From: Ignatzschineria cameli
GTDB taxonomy: Bacteria > Pseudomonadota > Gammaproteobacteria > Cardiobacteriales > Wohlfahrtiimonadaceae
DNA: 64,000 nucleotides
Direction of reading: 5' to 3'
NCBI RefSeq assembly: GCF_003121895.1
Contig: NZ_QEWW01000004.1
Coordinates: 62,001-126,000, forward strand
A program made the position numbers and the translations under genes. The notes beneath the pieces were generated by a model. It saw nothing but the letters and a program-made list of their open reading frames with translations. It did no database searches and was not told the origin of the DNA. This document shows positions 18,478 to 26,651 of the stretch, one piece after another (position 1 is the first letter of the stretch; each line of letters begins with the position of its first letter).

Positions 18478-18507
18478 TTTCTAATCTTTCTAATCTTTCT
18501 AATCTTT
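18478..18507. repeat. 9-bp tandem repeat before rsmE
   Basis: TTTCTAATC is repeated three times from 18478 with a partial fourth copy. It ends 31 bases before the rsmE start. Confidence 0.75.
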
Positions 18508-18538
18508 CCAACTCTACTCAAGCGATAAAGGAGTCTTC

Positions 18539-19360
18539 ATGCGTCGCTACGTCAATCAACCTTTAGCTATTGGTGCCGATATTATTTTAGAAGATGAGGA
18601 TTATAACTATATTGTCCGCGTCTTACGTCACCGTGAGGGTGATTCTATCGTCCTCTTCAATGGCGAAGGGGGAGAATATCATGGTATTATTATTGAAATT
18701 GCAAAGCGCCACTTAACGATTCGTCTCAAAAAATATAATCCAATCAACCGAGAGAGTCGCCTCAAAATCAATATTTTACAATCTCTGGTAAAAGGGGAAA
18801 AAATGGATTTTGTTCTCCAGAAAGGAAGTGAACTCGGCATGAATGCGATCACCCCGATTATCACGGAGCGAAGCGTTCTTCATCTCAAAAAAGAGCAACT
18901 TCCAAAACGTTTAGAGCGCTGGCACCATATTATTACCTCTGCCTGTGAACAGTGCGGACTCAATCTACCGCCAACGCTGCATGCGCCAGTAGAGCTTAAA
19001 GAATGGCTCGAAGAGTATTACGCTAAAGAGGAGACGCTTCTGATCACGCTCTCACCAACGGCAGAGCAGAGTCTTGGCCATTTTCTCTGCCATGATCTGC
19101 AAACGCGCGAGACAATGCCCGCATCCATCACTTTTATTATCGGTCCTGAAGGTGGCTTGAGTGAAGAGGAGATTGAGCAACTACAGAAAGTGGGAGCCCA
19201 TAGCGTTACGCTCGGCCCTCGAATCTTACGAACAGAGACCGCAGCGCTCTCCGTTATCTCCACCCTCCAAGGCATTATGGGCGATTGGAGCGAAAGTGCG
19301 GAGAGAACAATCGAAATAGAGAATGATGAATATCTCCAAACCCATGAGTCATTTGATTAA
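18539..19360 (+). CDS. rsmE: 16S rRNA m3U1498 methyltransferase RsmE
   Basis: A 273-residue SPOUT methyltransferase. The N-terminal PUA-like part is followed by the knot domain with IGPEGGLSEEEIEQL and LGPRILRTETAALSVIS near residues 200-240. It methylates U1498 of 16S rRNA in the assembled 30S subunit. A 20-odd-residue acidic tail follows the usual end. gshB comes next, as in E. coli. Confidence 0.95.
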   Translation: MRRYVNQPLAIGADIILEDEDYNYIVRVLRHREGDSIVLFNGEGGEYHGIIIEIAKRHLTIRLKKYNPINRESRLKINILQSLVKGEKMDFVLQKGSELGMNAITPIITERSVLHLKKEQLPKRLERWHHIITSACEQCGLNLPPTLHAPVELKEWLEEYYAKEETLLITLSPTAEQSLGHFLCHDLQTRETMPASITFIIGPEGGLSEEEIEQLQKVGAHSVTLGPRILRTETAALSVISTLQGIMGDWSESAERTIEIENDEYLQTHESFD

Positions 19361-19361
19361 T

Positions 19362-19397
19362 AGATCACAAGAGAGATCATAAGAGCGATCACAAGAG
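19362..19397. repeat. 12-bp tandem repeat between rsmE and gshB
   Basis: AGATCACAAGAG, AGATCATAAGAG and CGATCACAAGAG follow directly on one another, starting one base after rsmE ends. Confidence 0.75.
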
Positions 19398-19474
19398 ATC
19401 ACGATCGATTAGAAAGTGGTAAAATAGCGCTATCGATACTATGAGATGGGATTTGACCCCACAAAAGGAATGTT

Positions 19475-20461
19475 ATGACAAGAGAAGCTCGAATTATCTT
19501 TATTATGGACCCTATTGAGTCCCTTCCTGCCCAAAAAGATACCACAATTGGGATGATGATGGGTGCTGCTAGCTTAGGTCTTCCCATCTACTATAGTCGT
19601 CAAGAATCGATCTATCTTCTCGAAGGAGCGGTTCAAACAAGAGCGAAAAAGATTACACTTAAGTTGAAAAATGAGCGTGAGCTTGCAAGCTTTGAAGATT
19701 GGTATCAATTAGATGAGGCGGAAAATATCATCTTTGGTGAGAATGATATTGTGCTACAGCGAAAAGACCCTCCTTTTAATATGCACTATATCCACGCTAC
19801 CTATCTTTTAGAGCTGATGGAGAAACAGGGAGCTTTTGTCTGCAACCGTCCCGATTCACTTCGTGATTGTAATGAGAAGATGTTTACCGCTTGGTTCCCA
19901 GAGTTAACGCCTCCTACTTTGGTCTCAAGCCAGAGTGATAAGATCAAAGCCTTTATCGCCCAACATCACGACACGATCGTTAAGCCGCTCGATGGCATGG
20001 GGGGAAGCTCTATCTTCCGTGTGACAGAAAATGATCCTAACTTAAATGTGATCCTTGAAACTATGACGGAGCATAATCAGACCTCCATTATGGTTCAGCG
20101 CTATATTCCAGAGATTAAGAAGGGAGATAAGCGGATTATCCTCATCAATGGCGTTCCGGCACCCTACCTTCTTGCCCGAGTTCCTGCGGCAAATGAGACG
20201 CGTGGAAACCTTGCTGCCGGCGCAACAGGTGTTGTTCAAACCCTCTCTGAGAATGATCGTCTCATCTGTGAAAAGTTGGGGCCTGAGCTTGTAAAACGGG
20301 GACTCTACTTTGTAGGACTCGATGTGATCGGCGATTATCTTACAGAGATCAATGTCACAAGCCCTACCGGCATTCGTCAGATCGATGCAGAAACGGGAAC
20401 CTTCCTCGGTCGCGATCTAATCGAAGCACTCCTTTCGCTCTGGCAAGAACGAAGAAGCTAA
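19475..20461 (+). CDS. gshB: Glutathione synthetase
   Basis: The 328-residue ATP-grasp enzyme joins gamma-glutamylcysteine and glycine. Signatures include VKPLDGMGGSSIFR (about 168-181), the ATP-binding RYIPEIKKGDKRIILING and the C-terminal INVTSPTGIRQID. The start ATG has AAAGGA seven bases before it. Confidence 0.95.
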   Translation: MTREARIIFIMDPIESLPAQKDTTIGMMMGAASLGLPIYYSRQESIYLLEGAVQTRAKKITLKLKNERELASFEDWYQLDEAENIIFGENDIVLQRKDPPFNMHYIHATYLLELMEKQGAFVCNRPDSLRDCNEKMFTAWFPELTPPTLVSSQSDKIKAFIAQHHDTIVKPLDGMGGSSIFRVTENDPNLNVILETMTEHNQTSIMVQRYIPEIKKGDKRIILINGVPAPYLLARVPAANETRGNLAAGATGVVQTLSENDRLICEKLGPELVKRGLYFVGLDVIGDYLTEINVTSPTGIRQIDAETGTFLGRDLIEALLSLWQERRS

Positions 20462-20490
20462 GATTAACCCTCCCCCTCAACCCTATTTCT

Positions 20491-20523
20491 CTCTATTTAC
20501 TCTCTATTGACCCTCTATTTAAT
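20491..20523. repeat. Three 11-bp tandem units before the M42 peptidase gene
   Basis: CTCTATTTACT, CTCTATTGACC and CTCTATTTAAT follow one another with an imperfect 10-base unit before them. It ends 20 bases before the start codon. Confidence 0.7.
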
Positions 20524-20543
20524 ATAGAAAAAGAAGGAGCCCT

Positions 20544-21587
20544 ATGTCTCTTAACCTTGAATCCCTACTTCAACGACTTGAAAAAATTGTCAATATCCCC
20601 TCCCCATCGGGTTATACCGAAGATGCTCTAGCAGCGATTTTTAGTGAATTAAGCCAATATGATCTCCCAATAAAGATCACCAATAAAGGGGCTTTGATCG
20701 CCAAAGTGGAAGGGAAAGAGCGGGAGCGAGCACGACTTCTAACTGCTCATGTTGACACTTTAGGAGCGATGGTTAAAGAGATTAAGGGAGATGGCCGTCT
20801 TAAATTAACAAAGATCGGCGGCTTTAACTGGAATGCTGTTGAAGGGGAGTATTGCAAAATTCATACCCGGACCGGGAAAACCTTTACCGGTACCATTTTG
20901 ATGCATGAGACATCGGTACATGTCTACCAAAAAGCGGGAGAGCTTCTCCGTGATGATCACCATATTGAGGTGCGCCTCGATGAGAAGAGTCGCTCTAAAG
21001 AGGAGACGCTTGAGCTAGGGATTGCGCCGGGAGATTTTGTCTCATTCGATCCTCGTTTTCAGTACACCTCAAGCCAATTTATTAAGTCACGCCATCTCGA
21101 TGACAAAGCAAGTGTCGCACTTCTGCTCTCCCTTATTGAATGGCTCTCAGCAGCAGAAAAACCGCCTTATACCCTCTATTTCTACTTCTCTAATAATGAA
21201 GAGATCGGCTTTGGCGGGAATGCCTCTATTCCGGCAGAGGTCGTGGAGTATCTTGCTGTTGATATGGGCGCAATTGGAGATGGTCAAACGACCGATGAGT
21301 ATTCAGTCTCGATCTGTGCTAAAGACTCATCTGGCCCTTACCACTATCAATTGACCAACCAATTAATCACATTAGCAAAAGAGAGTAAGATTCCCCATCA
21401 AGTAGATATCTACCCTTTCTACGGTTCCGATGCATCTGCGGCAATTCGTGCCGGATATGATATTCGTCACGCCTTAATTGGACCTGGAATTGAGTCTTCT
21501 CATGCGTTAGAGCGAACCCATATCGATTCGATGATCGCCACCTTCGATCTCCTCAAAGCATATATTTTTGCAGAGATGATCGACTAA
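20544..21587 (+). CDS. M42-family metallo-aminopeptidase
   Basis: The 347-residue enzyme has the metal ligands of the M42 family: His69 and Asp71 in TAHVDTLG, Asp187 in HLDDKAS, catalytic Glu219 and ligand Glu220 in NNEEIGFGG, Asp240, and His320 in ESSHALERTH. M42 enzymes are dodecameric cytoplasmic aminopeptidases related to glutamyl aminopeptidase; specificity cannot be read from the sequence. AAGGAG precedes the start. Confidence 0.88.
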   Translation: MSLNLESLLQRLEKIVNIPSPSGYTEDALAAIFSELSQYDLPIKITNKGALIAKVEGKERERARLLTAHVDTLGAMVKEIKGDGRLKLTKIGGFNWNAVEGEYCKIHTRTGKTFTGTILMHETSVHVYQKAGELLRDDHHIEVRLDEKSRSKEETLELGIAPGDFVSFDPRFQYTSSQFIKSRHLDDKASVALLLSLIEWLSAAEKPPYTLYFYFSNNEEIGFGGNASIPAEVVEYLAVDMGAIGDGQTTDEYSVSICAKDSSGPYHYQLTNQLITLAKESKIPHQVDIYPFYGSDASAAIRAGYDIRHALIGPGIESSHALERTHIDSMIATFDLLKAYIFAEMID

Positions 21588-21669
21588 TTGAGATAATTTA
21601 AGAACGATACTGCATCGATTCAGCATAATCATAATAGTAAACGACGATAGAGAAAAATAAAGGATAATT

Positions 21670-22536
21670 ATGTTACGTTCCATGACGGGATTTGCCCGCG
21701 AAACGACGACCACGGATATTGGTCAATTAAATCTTGAAATCCGTAGCGTCAATAGCCGCTATTTAGATCCCACCTTTAAGATGCCGGAGCTCTTAAGAGC
21801 TTTAGAGCCGGAGCTCAGAGAGCGATTACAGAAAGCGGTATCTCGCGGGAAGGTAGAAGTAGGTATTCGCATCAATTTTGATGAGGCAGAGAGCCAACAG
21901 CTCACCTTTAATGAGCAAGCAGCTAAAGAGATCTTAGCGATCCATCAAAGTGCAAATAGCCTTTTAGGAACTGAAGGAAAACTCACCGCATTAGAGTTAA
22001 TCCAACTTCCCGGCGTTATGCGCCCGACAACGCTCGATGCAGAATCGATTAAAGCAGCACTGTTTGAGCTCTTTGAGAATGCTATTGAATCCTTTTTAGC
22101 CAATAGAGAACGAGAAGGCGAAAGATTAAAAGAGATGATGCTCGACCGCCTCAATCAGATGGAGGTGCTAGTTGAAAAAGCTCGAGAGCAGCGTCCTATT
22201 GCTATTGAGAAGATTGAAGAACGTCTTCTCTCTCGCTTAGAAAAATTAGAGATTGAGCATGACCCTCAGCGTTTTGAGCAAGAGCTCGTCTATATAACTC
22301 AACGACTCGATATTGATGAAGAGATCGACCGTTTAACAGCTCATATTGCAGAGATGCGTGATGTGTTTAATCGCAAAGAACCTGTCGGACGCCGACTCGA
22401 CTTCTTAACGCAAGAGCTCAACCGTGAAGCTAATACCTTAGGTTCTAAATCACAAGATGTTGTTCTCACACAAATCGGTGTCGATCTGAAGGTCTTAATC
22501 GAGCAGATTCGTGAACAGATTCAAAATATTGAGTAG
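21670..22536 (+). CDS. yicC: YicC-family endoribonuclease
   Basis: The 288-residue protein opens with the family signature LRSMTGFAR and ends with GRRLDFLTQELNREANTLGSK, the conserved YicC C-terminus. YicC proteins are metal-dependent endoribonucleases that act on small RNAs and structured RNA. It is the last chromosomal gene before the tRNA and prophage. Confidence 0.92.
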   Translation: MLRSMTGFARETTTTDIGQLNLEIRSVNSRYLDPTFKMPELLRALEPELRERLQKAVSRGKVEVGIRINFDEAESQQLTFNEQAAKEILAIHQSANSLLGTEGKLTALELIQLPGVMRPTTLDAESIKAALFELFENAIESFLANREREGERLKEMMLDRLNQMEVLVEKAREQRPIAIEKIEERLLSRLEKLEIEHDPQRFEQELVYITQRLDIDEEIDRLTAHIAEMRDVFNRKEPVGRRLDFLTQELNREANTLGSKSQDVVLTQIGVDLKVLIEQIREQIQNIE

Positions 22537-22589
22537 AAAAAACATTATTCCCATCTTCTCTATTCAATGTTATAATGGCTCACTTAAAA

Positions 22590-22666
22590 GCGCCTATAGC
22601 TCAGTTGGATAGAGTGTTGGTTTCCGAAACCAAAGGTCAGAGGTTCAATTCCTCTTAGGCGCGCCA
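22590..22666 (+). tRNA. tRNA-Arg (anticodon CCG), prophage attachment gene
   Basis: The 77-nt cloverleaf has acceptor arms GCGCCTA (22590-22596) and TAGGCGC (22656-22662), discriminator G and an encoded CCA. The anticodon stem is TTGGT/ACCAA with loop TTCCGAA, giving anticodon CCG. A perfect TATAAT at 22571-22576 is its -10 element. The integrase gene begins 174 bases downstream, so the tRNA 3' half is very probably attL; the matching attR copy is not in this window. Confidence 0.95.
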
Positions 22667-22676
22667 AATGTTTAAT

Positions 22677-22724
22677 AGCCCCGAATATCATACTATAGAA
22701 AATGTAGATATTACGGGGCTTTTC
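22677..22724 (+). terminator. Intrinsic terminator after tRNA-Arg
   Basis: AGCCCCGAATATC (22677-22689) pairs with GATATTACGGGGCT (22707-22720), with one bulge, and is followed by TTTT. It stops the tRNA transcript and shields the integrase. Confidence 0.8.
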
Positions 22725-22788
22725 ATTGGCTTAGGATCATCGCTTAATCTTCATTAATGAGCTGTAATCATAGAAAATAAGAACTAAT

Positions 22789-22870
22789 GGTAGTAACATT
22801 GGTAGTAAGATTTAATAAAACATAGGATCTTACTACTATTATGGCTAAAATAATCAAACCTCTTACTACC
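22789..22870. promoter_or_regulatory. Four 9-bp repeats around the integrase start, candidate arm-type or operator sites
   Basis: GGTAGTAAC (22789-22797) and GGTAGTAAG (22801-22809) point one way; CTTACTACT (22829-22837) and CTTACTACC (22862-22870) are the reverse complement. The last lies inside the first codons of the integrase. Spacing of 12 bases and of about 28-33 bases suggests binding by integrase itself or by an excisionase; no xis gene is seen nearby. Confidence 0.5.
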
Positions 22871-24058
22871 AAAGAGATCAGGGATGCTAAGCCAAAGTCG
22901 CGTGAATACAGGCTTTATGACGGCAATGGTCTATTCATTTCTATTCGTCCAAGCGGAGCTAAAGTCTGGTGCTTTAACTACGTCAATGCAAATAAGAAAA
23001 GAACAGTTCAAACAATTGGACCTCTTGAGTTCTACTCATTAAGTGATGCTAGAAATATCCGAGATGAATTTAGAGAAAACTTAGCAAAAGGCCTCTCAAT
23101 AAATACAAGTAATGAACCTACATTTAGAGATGTTTTTCACGAATGGATTGAGAAGTGGAAGCCAGAGATTACTGAAAAAACATATAACCGCTATAAAAAC
23201 GGAATGAATAAGTATTGTTTACCTGTTCTTGCCAATATCCCGATCTCGAAAGTTGAACCTAAAGATGTTGTGAAATCCCTATCAGAGATGGAGAAAAAAG
23301 GGATTATCGATTCTCTCTATACAATGAAATCCGTAATCAGCCAAACTTTAGATTACGCGATAGCAAGAGGACTCTGTACGAGCAATTCAGCTCAAGCTGT
23401 GTCTAACAAAGCATTCAAGAAACAAGTAAAAGAGAATCATGCTTATCTTCCTCCCCGTGAGCTTTATCTACTTGTTGATATTTTCAAAGGAAATAGAAGC
23501 AGTATTGTCACTCGTTTATGCTTAGAGTTTACATTAAGAACAATGTGTCGCGTAAGCGAGGTTGCTCAAGCAAAATGGGGTGAGTTCGACTTCAATGAAA
23601 AAATATGGACCATACCTGCAGAGCGTATGAAGATGAGAAGAGAGCATGTTGTCCCCCTTACTGACCAGATGATAAGCATCTTAAAAGAAGTTGAGCATTT
23701 CAAAACTACAGATTATGTATTCCCAAGTTTTAATTTTAAAAGCCATCTAAATGGCGAAACAATGAGAATGGCCCTGAAAAGAAATGGCATAAAATCAACA
23801 GTACATGGTTTTAGACATCTAGCATCAACAATACTCAATGAGGCTCATAAAGGTAATAAAAAAATGTTTGATTCAGATGTCATTGAGATGTGTTTATCTC
23901 ATCAAGATGCTAATACGATAAAAGCAACATATAACAAAGCTGAATATATAGAGCCAAGAAGAGCAGTTTTAAAATGGTGGTCAGACTTCATAGACAAATG
24001 CGACACGAAAGAGAATAATGAAAAAGCGCTTAAAGAAGCGGGAATTTCGCTAATTTAA
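22841..24058 (+). CDS. int: Tyrosine recombinase, P4-type prophage integrase
   Basis: The 405-residue protein has an N-terminal DUF4102 arm-binding domain (about 5-85), a core-binding domain (about 95-185) and a catalytic domain. The active-site set is visible: Arg237 in CRVSE, His322 and Arg325 in HGFRH, His354 in LSHQD and Tyr364 in KATYNKAEY. It would insert the phage into the adjacent tRNA-Arg. The last 16 codons recur at 25052-25100 behind the AbiH gene. Confidence 0.95.
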   Translation: MAKIIKPLTTKEIRDAKPKSREYRLYDGNGLFISIRPSGAKVWCFNYVNANKKRTVQTIGPLEFYSLSDARNIRDEFRENLAKGLSINTSNEPTFRDVFHEWIEKWKPEITEKTYNRYKNGMNKYCLPVLANIPISKVEPKDVVKSLSEMEKKGIIDSLYTMKSVISQTLDYAIARGLCTSNSAQAVSNKAFKKQVKENHAYLPPRELYLLVDIFKGNRSSIVTRLCLEFTLRTMCRVSEVAQAKWGEFDFNEKIWTIPAERMKMRREHVVPLTDQMISILKEVEHFKTTDYVFPSFNFKSHLNGETMRMALKRNGIKSTVHGFRHLASTILNEAHKGNKKMFDSDVIEMCLSHQDANTIKATYNKAEYIEPRRAVLKWWSDFIDKCDTKENNEKALKEAGISLI

Positions 24059-24074
24059 TAATTTATAAGAGCCA

Positions 24075-24944
24075 ATGGATATGAGTGTTTTAGTTATTAC
24101 AGGGAATGGGTTTGATATATGGCATAATTTGCCCACAAAATATAAGAATTTTTATAATAAATATAGCGATGAGTTATCACCGTACACAAAATATTTTGAC
24201 GATTTTGGGAATAAAGATATTGAATGGGAATCCTTTGAAGAATCTCTGGGTTCATTTAATCATGACTACTTTCTCGATGATTCTTCATATAGGCCTTCTA
24301 TTGAAGAAATGGCTGACGATGTCAAAATGATGTATGGTTATGAAGATGATATTTCGTTCAATACAAGAGAGTTAATCCAGAATATAACCAGCTCATTTAA
24401 TAAATGGATTTCTTCAATTAAGGTTAACGCAGCAAAAAAAACAATAACAATGCCCGTCAATTGTAAATTTATAAACTTTAATTACACGACTACTCTGCAA
24501 AAAGTATATGGGATACCTGATTCTGATATATTGCATATACACGGGAAAGCTTGGGGGAAAATTATTTTTGGGCATGGCCGCCCTATATGGAGCAAACAAA
24601 TCAATGACGATGAGCCTTGGTTTGATATACCTCAAAAAGATGCTGAGTCAATCTATAATGTATTCCGTAAGCCTGTCTCCGATATTATCCAACAGCACCA
24701 AGCACAATTAAAAAGCTATGGGAATATCAAAAAAATCATAGTGATCGGGCACTCAATTAATGATATTGACAAACCATACTTTGAGTTTATTTTAAAAGAA
24801 TATCCTCAAGCAAAATGGGAAAACTATAATTATGGTAATGAAATACAAAATACTCATGACAGGCTCATTAACTTAGGGATTCCTAAAGGAATGCTAGTGT
24901 CAGGATCTACTGCTGATCTTCTAAAAATCTACCCTCTGCCTTGA
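24075..24944 (+). CDS. AbiH-family abortive infection protein
   Basis: The 289-residue protein shows the AbiH family pattern: GNGFDIWHNLPTKY near the N-terminus (about 10-23), INFNYTTTLQKVYG in the middle, ILHIHGKAWG after it, and GHSINDIDKPYF near residue 230. AbiH proteins cause abortive phage infection in lactococci; the mechanism is not established. The gene follows the integrase by 16 bases and is closed on the other side by a second copy of the integrase 3' end. A second ATG at 24081 may be the true start; neither has a strong ribosome-binding site. Confidence 0.8.
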   Translation: MDMSVLVITGNGFDIWHNLPTKYKNFYNKYSDELSPYTKYFDDFGNKDIEWESFEESLGSFNHDYFLDDSSYRPSIEEMADDVKMMYGYEDDISFNTRELIQNITSSFNKWISSIKVNAAKKTITMPVNCKFINFNYTTTLQKVYGIPDSDILHIHGKAWGKIIFGHGRPIWSKQINDDEPWFDIPQKDAESIYNVFRKPVSDIIQQHQAQLKSYGNIKKIIVIGHSINDIDKPYFEFILKEYPQAKWENYNYGNEIQNTHDRLINLGIPKGMLVSGSTADLLKIYPLP

Positions 24945-25048
24945 TTTATTTTTAATTTTAGGATCTAAAGACACCAGGGGTAACAGGTATTATTACTCTC
25001 ACTAATAGCGAATCCTCAACCTAATTAGATAAATAATTACAACTAAAT

Positions 25049-25100
25049 GAAAGAGAATAATGAAAGAGCGCTTAAAGAAGCGGGGATTTCATTGATATAA
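25049..25100 (+). repeat. Second copy of the integrase 3' end (52 bp)
   Basis: It matches 24007-24058 at about 46 of 52 positions and still reads KENNERALKEAGISLI and a stop, against KENNEKALKEAGISLI in the true integrase. Differences cluster at the end. The two copies enclose the AbiH gene. The copy has no start of its own and is a remnant of a related integrase. Confidence 0.85.
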
Positions 25101-25109
25101 GGAGATATA

Positions 25110-25454
25110 ATGCAAGTTATAAATTATGAAGATCAAATCAAAGATTATGAAGCTGACACAGAACTACAAGATTTAATTAAATATTTTGCGGAGGTTATGA
25201 GTGATGACCATATCATACATGAGGGAACTTCTATTCGGCTCTATTCTCTATTGCAGGATTACTCTGGGTATTTAAAAAGAAAAATAGCGGAATACTCTGA
25301 TGAAGCAGCAGAGCCAGATGATTTTATGGATCTTGCGAAATATGACTGTAGAGAGGGAAATTTCTACTACATGTTTGATACGCGTTATTTGACACCGCCG
25401 CAAGCAGAAAATAGAGTGAATGCTTATTTGGATAAAAAATTTGCTGATAATTAG
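25110..25454 (+). CDS. Small acidic protein of unknown function
   Basis: The 114-residue acidic product starts at an ATG with AAGGAGAT properly spaced. It is rich in Asp, Glu and Tyr, with no membrane segment. I do not recognise a family. It lies directly behind the duplicated integrase tail, where accessory genes often collect, so it may be a cargo gene of the earlier integrase copy. Confidence 0.6.
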   Translation: MQVINYEDQIKDYEADTELQDLIKYFAEVMSDDHIIHEGTSIRLYSLLQDYSGYLKRKIAEYSDEAAEPDDFMDLAKYDCREGNFYYMFDTRYLTPPQAENRVNAYLDKKFADN

Positions 25455-25584
25455 AGTTACTATCAGATGGTATTCCGAAGTATCACGAAATTTAATTTGT
25501 TAAAATAATAGACAATTTAAAGCTTTGATAGTTTAATGATACTCAAAGGGCTCACACAAGCATATTTTAAATAAGGAATGTTTT

Positions 25585-25833
25585 ATGAGTAAAAATAAAA
25601 AAGAAACTTCAAAGCAGATTGCATCTAACGCTGCTAAAACATTGTCTAACCCAAATGCATCTAAAATACAAAAATCTCTCGCGGGTTCGGCTCTTACTCA
25701 AAGCAACACAAATAAGCAAACAGGAAAAGCTATGGAAGCTAAAGCTTCAAGTGCTCTAAAAAACCCTAATTCTGCTGCAAAAACAAAACAGCTCGCGGGG
25801 TCTATTGTATCTCAATCTAACAAAAAGAGATAA
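25585..25833 (+). CDS. Small basic protein with two internal repeats
   Basis: The 82-residue product opens MSKNKKETSKQIASNAAKTL and consists of two similar halves: ASNAAKTLSNPNAS..SLAGSALTQSN and EAKASSALKNPNSA..QLAGSIVSQSN. Similar small proteins occur beside integrases in many proteobacterial islands; their role is unknown. AAGGAATG precedes the start. It ends at a bidirectional terminator. Confidence 0.7.
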   Translation: MSKNKKETSKQIASNAAKTLSNPNASKIQKSLAGSALTQSNTNKQTGKAMEAKASSALKNPNSAAKTKQLAGSIVSQSNKKR

Positions 25834-25849
25834 ATTTATTACATTTCAG

Positions 25850-25886
25850 ACAAAAAAAAAGACCCCGAACTTAATCGGGGTTTTGT
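25850..25886. terminator. Bidirectional terminator between convergent genes
   Basis: CCCCGA (25863-25868) and TCGGGG (25875-25880) form a stem; the plus side ends in TTTTGTTT and the minus side in CTTTTTTTTTG. It separates the left-end plus genes from the end of the long minus-strand phage operon. Confidence 0.85.
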
Positions 25887-26633
25887 TTATACTTCACGGT
25901 CATTATGAGAAGCTTCATATTTTCTCATCTCATCAACGACAGCGTCTATTTCTTGCTGAGTTAAAGCTCTGTCATAAAATCTGACTTGAGAAATATTAGA
26001 GCTACCTTTCTGTAAAACTCTTCCGGAAGCTCCTATTTTAATTGATTCGCTATTTTTGACGACTTTATAACCGTCCACCACAAATCTTTCAGTTTCAAAG
26101 CCGCTTGTGACACATTTTAAAGTCGCGTAACCATCGCCAAAAACAGCACAATATAACCCCCAGTCAGTTACTTTATGCCCGTCTTTCCCTTTGTACTCAA
26201 GATTCCATAGGGTTTCCCTTACATCATTGCGATAACGTCTTCCGAAACTTAAAGCGGTGGGATCGCTAATGGTTTGGTATCCCATAGAGATCCCGCCCGC
26301 ACTCTGGTTTTCATTTCCTAAAAATAAAGAGAGGTTCTCATAGTCACCTGTTGTATTGTTTAATCTACCGACAACGAACACAGAAAAAACATCTGGTTCC
26401 ATCAACTCTGTTTCTAAAAAGGCATCAACAGGATTAAATACAGCTCCATCTTTATTGACAACTATACCTCCATTTTTTACCAGCTCTATTTCACTTTCAA
26501 GTGAAAAATTGTTAGAAACTTTTTGAATTGATGTGTCAAAAAAGCACATTAATTGCAACCCATCTTGGACAGATGAAAACGCTTTAGTTGCGTAGCTAGA
26601 CGCATCAACATTTGAAGTAATTACAATACCCAT
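25887..26633 (-). CDS. Tail-associated LamG/concanavalin-like protein
   Basis: The 248-residue protein ends with VRFYDRALTQQEIDAVVDEM, the usual final strand and helix of LamG-type jelly-roll domains. The earlier part (FSVFVVGRLNN, LSLFLGNENQ, WGLYCAVFGDG) fits a beta sandwich. It is the last gene of the tail operon, after the esterase-bearing spike, and may bind host sugar or cap the fibre. Confidence 0.7.
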   Translation of the reverse strand: MGIVITSNVDASSYATKAFSSVQDGLQLMCFFDTSIQKVSNNFSLESEIELVKNGGIVVNKDGAVFNPVDAFLETELMEPDVFSVFVVGRLNNTTGDYENLSLFLGNENQSAGGISMGYQTISDPTALSFGRRYRNDVRETLWNLEYKGKDGHKVTDWGLYCAVFGDGYATLKCVTSGFETERFVVDGYKVVKNSESIKIGASGRVLQKGSSNISQVRFYDRALTQQEIDAVVDEMRKYEASHNDREV

Positions 26634-26651
26634 AATATATTTCCTTTTTAA

